DNA of 64,000 nt from UBA1219 sp045601425 (GTDB taxonomy: Bacteria > Bacteroidota > Bacteroidia > Bacteroidales > P3). Shown here piece after piece: positions 60,193 to 64,000 of this stretch. How positions within the stretch are numbered: the first letter of the stretch is position 1; each line of letters starts with the position of its first letter. The stretch spans positions 62,001 to 126,000 of the forward strand of contig JAZRZP010000040.1 in the NCBI GenBank assembly GCA_045601425.1, in the 5' to 3' direction. Both the position numbers and the translations under genes were made by a program. Under the pieces are notes generated by a model. It ran no database searches. It saw only the letters and a program-made list of their open reading frames with translations, and had not been told where the DNA came from.

Positions 60193-60292
60193 TCCCTTGG
60201 GTGAGGGTGTATGTATTTGCGGTTTGCTTCATTTCACGGCAAGGTTACGGAAAGTTTTCGGAACTTGCAAGCGTGGGAGAAAAAAATTTTTT

Positions 60293-62146
60293 TCAGAACT
60301 GGAAATATATGAACGGTTGCAGGTCGGCGGTGACGAACTGATACAGACCGAACACAGCAGCCACGGTTATGAGAAGCATTGCCCAGATGGGGAGCATCGC
60401 AAAAGATATCCGGTAGTGGCGTTTCCAGCGTTCCGGCAGCCAGTGTATTGCCATGCCAATTGCAAACAGTACGAATACGGGAGCGTAGTTTGAGAGAATT
60501 TGCGGAATCTGTCCGAAATTCCAGTGGCTTCCCATCTGGTTGACCATGTTCTTGGCGGTGTTCCATGCCACGGCATTGGCTTCGGCCGGGTCGAGGTTGG
60601 AGCCGCTGCGGAAAAACAGGCGTGTGAAACTGATGAATACGAAGGTGAGAAAAATGCTCCATCCCCGGTTGAGCCATTTTATCGGTTGGCCTTTTGTTAT
60701 GACAGTGTAAAGAAAATCCACCATGGTGCCGAAGAATATGATTCCGGTCCATACCACCCCAACGCAGAGTGCCGGTCGGTTGAAAACGGCTTGCAGGCTT
60801 ACAAAAGCGAGCCACAGAATACCGGTGGCTGCGACTTTGGTGCGTTTTGTCTGTTTTTTCCACCATTTGTAAACCAGTATTCCCATGCCGTTGAGTCCGC
60901 CCCAAGTGATGAAGTTGAAGCTGGCACCGTGCCAGAGTCCGCCGAGCAGCATGGTGTCCATGTTGTTGAGGTCGGTGCTTACCGTCTTGCGGTTTTTGGG
61001 TACAAGTATGTAGTATCCTATTATCAGCGAAAGTAGCGAGATGATTGTTACGGTAACCCAAGTGGTTTTTGCCATGACGCCTATCATGGCGGCTATTCCG
61101 GCGAGTATTGTCCACGAAACCCATGTGCCTCTGCGGTTTCCTCCGATGGGTATGTAGAGGTAGTCTTTCAGCCAGTTTGATAGCGACATGTGCCAGCGTT
61201 TCCAGAATCCGGCCGGATTGGTGGCCTTGTAGGGAGAGTTGAAGTTCTTGGGCAGATAAAATCCCATCAGCATTGCCACGCCCGTTGCTATGTCGGTGTA
61301 ACCCGAAAAGTCGGCATATACCTGCAGGGAATAAATCATGAGTGCCGAAAGATTTTCGAAAGGCGTGAACAGCAGCGGGTTGTCGAAGACCCTGTCGACG
61401 AAATTCACCGCAAGGTAGTCGCTGAGTATTATTTTCTTGGCAAGGCCGTTTATGATCCAGAAAAGGGCAATGCCGAACTGTTTCTTCGTGAGGAAATAAG
61501 GTTTGTAAATCTGCGGCACGAACTGGTCGGCACGGATGATTGGGCCGGCAACGAGCTGCGGGAAGAACGATGTATAGAATCCGAAGTCGAATACGTTGCT
61601 TACGTGTGGAATTTTCCTGCGATAGACATCGACTATGTAGCTTATGTTCTGAAATGTGAAGAATGAGATTCCGACAGGGAGCAGTATTTTCGATGCGTCG
61701 AAACGTGTGGTGTTGCCGATGTCGTTGGCCCATAGGGCAAGGTAGTTTATCACCTTGTTGTCGGTTTCCATCATGGTGTTGTACACGTCGGTGAAGAAGT
61801 ATGCGTACTTGAAGTAGCACAGTATCAGCAGGTTGACTGTAACTCCGACGGTTGCAAGAAGTTTGCGTTTCCATTTTTCCTCATGTCTGTCCATTCCTAT
61901 GCCGAGAAAATATCCCAGCAGTGTGGAAAGGATGAGGAGCAGCACCATCAGTCCCGAAGTTTTGTAGTAGAAGAATAGGCTTACAAGGAAGAGGAAAGCG
62001 TTGCGCATCAGACGCCTGTTGTGAAGGAAAGAAAAAAACACCATAACCAGAGCCATGAACACCCAAAAATTAAATTGGGTAAACAGCAGAGGATGCGTGT
62101 CGTCGAAGGCGAGCAGGTTAGAAAAAAAAACTTTCAGATTGTTCAT
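60293..62146 (-). CDS. MBOAT-family O-acyltransferase
   Basis: A 617-aa membrane-bound O-acyltransferase (AlgI/DltB/PatA-like) that moves acyl, usually acetyl, groups across the inner membrane to extracellular glycans. About 10-12 hydrophobic segments; the MBOAT motif region PKNFNSPYKATNPAGFWKRWHMSLSNWLKDYLYIPIGGNRRG and the catalytic-His segment LLGGLWHGASFNFITWGGLNG are present. The C-terminal part adds two further segments. The ATG at 62146 (MNNLKVFF) is chosen; its first 29 nt overlap the upstream SGNH gene, a sign of translational coupling. The acceptor is unknown. Confidence 0.93.
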   Translation of the reverse strand: MNNLKVFFSNLLAFDDTHPLLFTQFNFWVFMALVMVFFSFLHNRRLMRNAFLFLVSLFFYYKTSGLMVLLLILSTLLGYFLGIGMDRHEEKWKRKLLATVGVTVNLLILCYFKYAYFFTDVYNTMMETDNKVINYLALWANDIGNTTRFDASKILLPVGISFFTFQNISYIVDVYRRKIPHVSNVFDFGFYTSFFPQLVAGPIIRADQFVPQIYKPYFLTKKQFGIALFWIINGLAKKIILSDYLAVNFVDRVFDNPLLFTPFENLSALMIYSLQVYADFSGYTDIATGVAMLMGFYLPKNFNSPYKATNPAGFWKRWHMSLSNWLKDYLYIPIGGNRRGTWVSWTILAGIAAMIGVMAKTTWVTVTIISLLSLIIGYYILVPKNRKTVSTDLNNMDTMLLGGLWHGASFNFITWGGLNGMGILVYKWWKKQTKRTKVAATGILWLAFVSLQAVFNRPALCVGVVWTGIIFFGTMVDFLYTVITKGQPIKWLNRGWSIFLTFVFISFTRLFFRSGSNLDPAEANAVAWNTAKNMVNQMGSHWNFGQIPQILSNYAPVFVLFAIGMAIHWLPERWKRHYRISFAMLPIWAMLLITVAAVFGLYQFVTADLQPFIYFQF

Positions 62147-63392
62147 CACCGTAAGAGATTTCTTTGATAAAGGCCTTGTAGAGCATGTCGCCGATGAGGT
62201 TGTAGCCTGCCGTTGTGAAGTGTATTCTGTCGGGCTGGCCGAGTTTGGCATCACGCCACTTGGTCATCGAGGTGAGTCCGCCCATTATGTCGAACAAGTC
62301 CCACACGGCTCCGTCGGTTTCTTTTGCAAGGCGGTAGAATACGTCGTGTGCCAGAAGTCCGTTTTGGTTTACATTGTAACGGCGTCGTCCGACCTTTCTG
62401 TAACTGTCGTTGTTGGTTATGAAAATGAAGGCGCATTGGGGATTCACCGTGCGTATGCTGTCGATGAGGCGCAGGTAGTTGTTCTTGAATGCAACGGTGT
62501 CGAAATTCGGGCCGGCGGCATCGTTGATGCCGATTCCGAAAATGACGAGGTCGGGTTTTACGAGGCTCAGGTCTTTGCAGAAATAAGGGCATTTCAGATA
62601 GTCGGGTACGGCAGCGCCGTTCACTCCGATGGAAGTCAGGCTGATGCCGGGTTTCCTGTTGCCGAGGTATATGCCAGTGAGTGTGAATGAGTCACCATCC
62701 TTGCAGGGAATCACTATTTTGAATGAATCCACTGCTACAGGCAGTTTGTAGGTGTACCTGCGGGTGAGGAGGCTTATGTGTGAAGGCTGTACTTTGTAAC
62801 CTGCTATTTCAAGGTATGGCACTACGTTGCCGACGCTGGAATATCCGAGAACCGTTATGTCTTTGCTGGCAAAGTCGGTGTCGTGTTCGTTCATACGTAT
62901 ATTTATCCATTCGGTAGAATCGCAGGCCGTTACGGCTATTCCACAGAGTCCGAGTTCGCGCTCGGGATTCTTGTAAACGTTGCGGCAGAGTTCGAGAGTG
63001 TTTGATTTAGAAACGCGGTAGTCGGCAGGATTGTTGCATTTCTTCCCTACGGAATAGGGAAATATCATACCGCGGTCGGCGGTGAGGCCGGTAAAATTGT
63101 TCAGCAGGTTCATTCTCAAACGGTGAGAGAAAGTTCCGGCCTGCACATGTGATCCTCCAATGTGCATTATGCTTACGTTGCCTTTTCTGGAACTGACTAC
63201 TTTGCCGAATTTATCGAAAAAAGCCCGCATTGTGGTGCTGTTTCTGTCGTAGGACAGCGTGTCGGCAGCGTATCTGATGAAAGCGTTCTGCTTTTCAGAT
63301 TCGTCGTTGATGACTTTCTGTGCAGACACTGGTGCCGATACCGAAATCAGCAGCAAGATGGCCGTTATTTTTGATGTAATACTTTTTGCCAT
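62118..63392 (-). CDS. SGNH/GDSL hydrolase-family exported protein
   Basis: A 424-aa protein with signal peptide MAKSITSKITAILLLISVSAPVSAQ. SGNH-type blocks are visible: MHIGGSHVQAG (the block I serine, GGSH in place of GDSH), GIGINDAAG (block III Asn), and DRIHFTTAGY (block V Asp-x-x-His). Partners of MBOAT proteins of this type often complete glycan O-acetylation in the periplasm. It overlaps the MBOAT gene by 29 nt downstream and the other SGNH gene by 28 nt upstream. Confidence 0.87.
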   Translation of the reverse strand: MAKSITSKITAILLLISVSAPVSAQKVINDESEKQNAFIRYAADTLSYDRNSTTMRAFFDKFGKVVSSRKGNVSIMHIGGSHVQAGTFSHRLRMNLLNNFTGLTADRGMIFPYSVGKKCNNPADYRVSKSNTLELCRNVYKNPERELGLCGIAVTACDSTEWINIRMNEHDTDFASKDITVLGYSSVGNVVPYLEIAGYKVQPSHISLLTRRYTYKLPVAVDSFKIVIPCKDGDSFTLTGIYLGNRKPGISLTSIGVNGAAVPDYLKCPYFCKDLSLVKPDLVIFGIGINDAAGPNFDTVAFKNNYLRLIDSIRTVNPQCAFIFITNNDSYRKVGRRRYNVNQNGLLAHDVFYRLAKETDGAVWDLFDIMGGLTSMTKWRDAKLGQPDRIHFTTAGYNLIGDMLYKAFIKEISYGDEQSESFFF

Positions 63393-64000
63393 AATTTGTC
63401 AAATTTTTCAGGTTTGAATTCTTTTTCTTTGATATATAACTCGTACATTTTTGCAAAAGCATCGCTGAGGTATCCGCCCATTTTGTCGGCGCCTTTTTGC
63501 GAATAATGCAGATAATCGGCACCTGCCAGACCTTTTGATACCCAAGAAAGCATGGAATTTTTGCCACCCATTACATCGTACAGGCTCCAGTAGGCCACGT
63601 CGTTTTCGAGCGACATTTTTTTCAGGGCAGCTACCACTTCACCAAGGTGGGGATAAGATTGTATATTGCCTTCTTCCGAGTAGCACATGTCGGCCGGACC
63701 GATGAACACGATGGTGGCTTCGGGGCATGTTTCGCGCAGGCGTCGTATCTGTTTTTCAAGTGCTTCGGCATAGAGTTCTATTGATTGGGGGTTGTTGAGG
63801 TAAGGTACCGAGTTGCCGCCATATTGCAAAATTATCATGCCGATGTTCATCTGGGAGTATGACTGCTGTTGCTGTGTTGGGTTTATCATGCAGATCTGAT
63901 GTCCGGAGGCACCGCGCATGGAAATGTTGTCCACGGCCACGCCACCGCCGTCATCGACCATGATGCCGTATATGTCGGCCGAACCGGAAACGGAGACGCG
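63365..64000 (-). CDS. SGNH-type hydrolase, partial at the window edge
   Basis: A 212-codon partial frame on the minus strand, whose 5' end lies beyond the window; a methionine at 63961 is internal. It begins RVSVSGSADIYGIM and contains ILQYGGNSVPYLNN (block III-like), IVFIGPADMCYSEE and GADYLHYSQKGADKMGGYL (block V DxxH). It resembles the second half of an SGNH hydrolase paralogous to the next gene. It overlaps that gene by 28 nt. Confidence 0.78.
   Translation of the reverse strand, partial: RVSVSGSADIYGIMVDDGGGVAVDNISMRGASGHQICMINPTQQQQSYSQMNIGMIILQYGGNSVPYLNNPQSIELYAEALEKQIRRLRETCPEATIVFIGPADMCYSEEGNIQSYPHLGEVVAALKKMSLENDVAYWSLYDVMGGKNSMLSWVSKGLAGADYLHYSQKGADKMGGYLSDAFAKMYELYIKEKEFKPEKFDKLWQKVLHQK

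Noticed and set aside
60234..61874. 546-codon frame overlapping the MBOAT gene on the same strand
   Set aside because: Arg/His/Gln-rich translation without recognisable domain; the MBOAT frame has all family motifs.

Overview
The window is chromosomal DNA of a Bacteroidota bacterium, most likely an uncultured member of the Bacteroidales. Four things point there. Promoters have the Bacteroidota form (TTG, about 19-23 nt, TAnnTTTG) in place of E. coli-like -10/-35 boxes. One exported protein carries a type-B type IX secretion (T9SS) C-terminal domain. The families are typical of the phylum: DUF4369-thioredoxin-like, Mfa/fimbrillin-like lipoprotein, SPFH plus ribbon-helix-helix pair, PD40-OmpA protein and subclass A2-like class A beta-lactamase. 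Finally, most genes lack strong Shine-Dalgarno sequences. No rRNA, CRISPR array, transposase or phage module was seen, and the species cannot be named from this stretch.

Layout. 0-8.6 kb: rnr, then a rimP-nusA-infB-tRNA-Arg-aminotransferase operon whose leader holds a terminator-like hairpin. 8.7-16 kb: small lipoprotein, thioredoxin-like envelope protein, TPR protein, TerC-family membrane protein, acyltransferase, tRNA-Phe, a yqeY-type gene and a degenerate RluA/S4 protein. 16-24.3 kb (minus strand): tRNA-Val, an alpha/beta hydrolase, and a four-gene envelope/T9SS-type operon made of two small exported proteins, a CUB + P-domain + PKD + type-B sorting-domain protein and a PD40-OmpA protein. 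24.4-30.7 kb: recQ divergent from kdsD-lptB (Kdo supply and LPS export), pepT, a 57-aa ORF and an ECF sigma factor. 31-36 kb: exported protein, short-chain fatty acid transporter, glycosyltransferase and an AT-richer MFS gene. 36.3-40.5 kb: atpH-atpA-atpG under their own promoter, separate from the other ATP synthase genes, then a SAM hydrolase-family gene.

40.6-48.8 kb is an accessory-looking minus-strand run, partly GC-richer than the rest: DUF4932 putative metallopeptidase, beta-lactamase, DUF5131, CAT-like acetyltransferase, TfoX-N, SanA/YdcF, YdeI, two GNATs (one fused to a zinc ribbon), a desulfoferrodoxin-like protein without its iron ligands, an internally deleted acyltransferase-3 remnant, and a TetR gene with a palindromic operator over its own promoter. 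48.8-53 kb: SPFH / ribbon-helix-helix / membrane protein operon, then a fimbrillin-like lipoprotein gene whose reading frame has no normal start codon. 52.7-60.2 kb: clpC-thiL, an abundant-type OmpA protein and a second recQ. 60.3-64 kb: two SGNH hydrolases and an MBOAT acyltransferase in overlapping frames, a probable glycan O-acylation module that runs off the window.

No single large undescribed system could be shown. The best leads are the leader hairpin of the nusA operon and the recurring terminators placed just before start codons, the T9SS-type envelope operon, the degenerate RluA and desulfoferrodoxin-like proteins, the internally deleted acyltransferase, the fimbrillin-like gene with a structured leader and no start codon, and the inverted repeat in the clpC leader.
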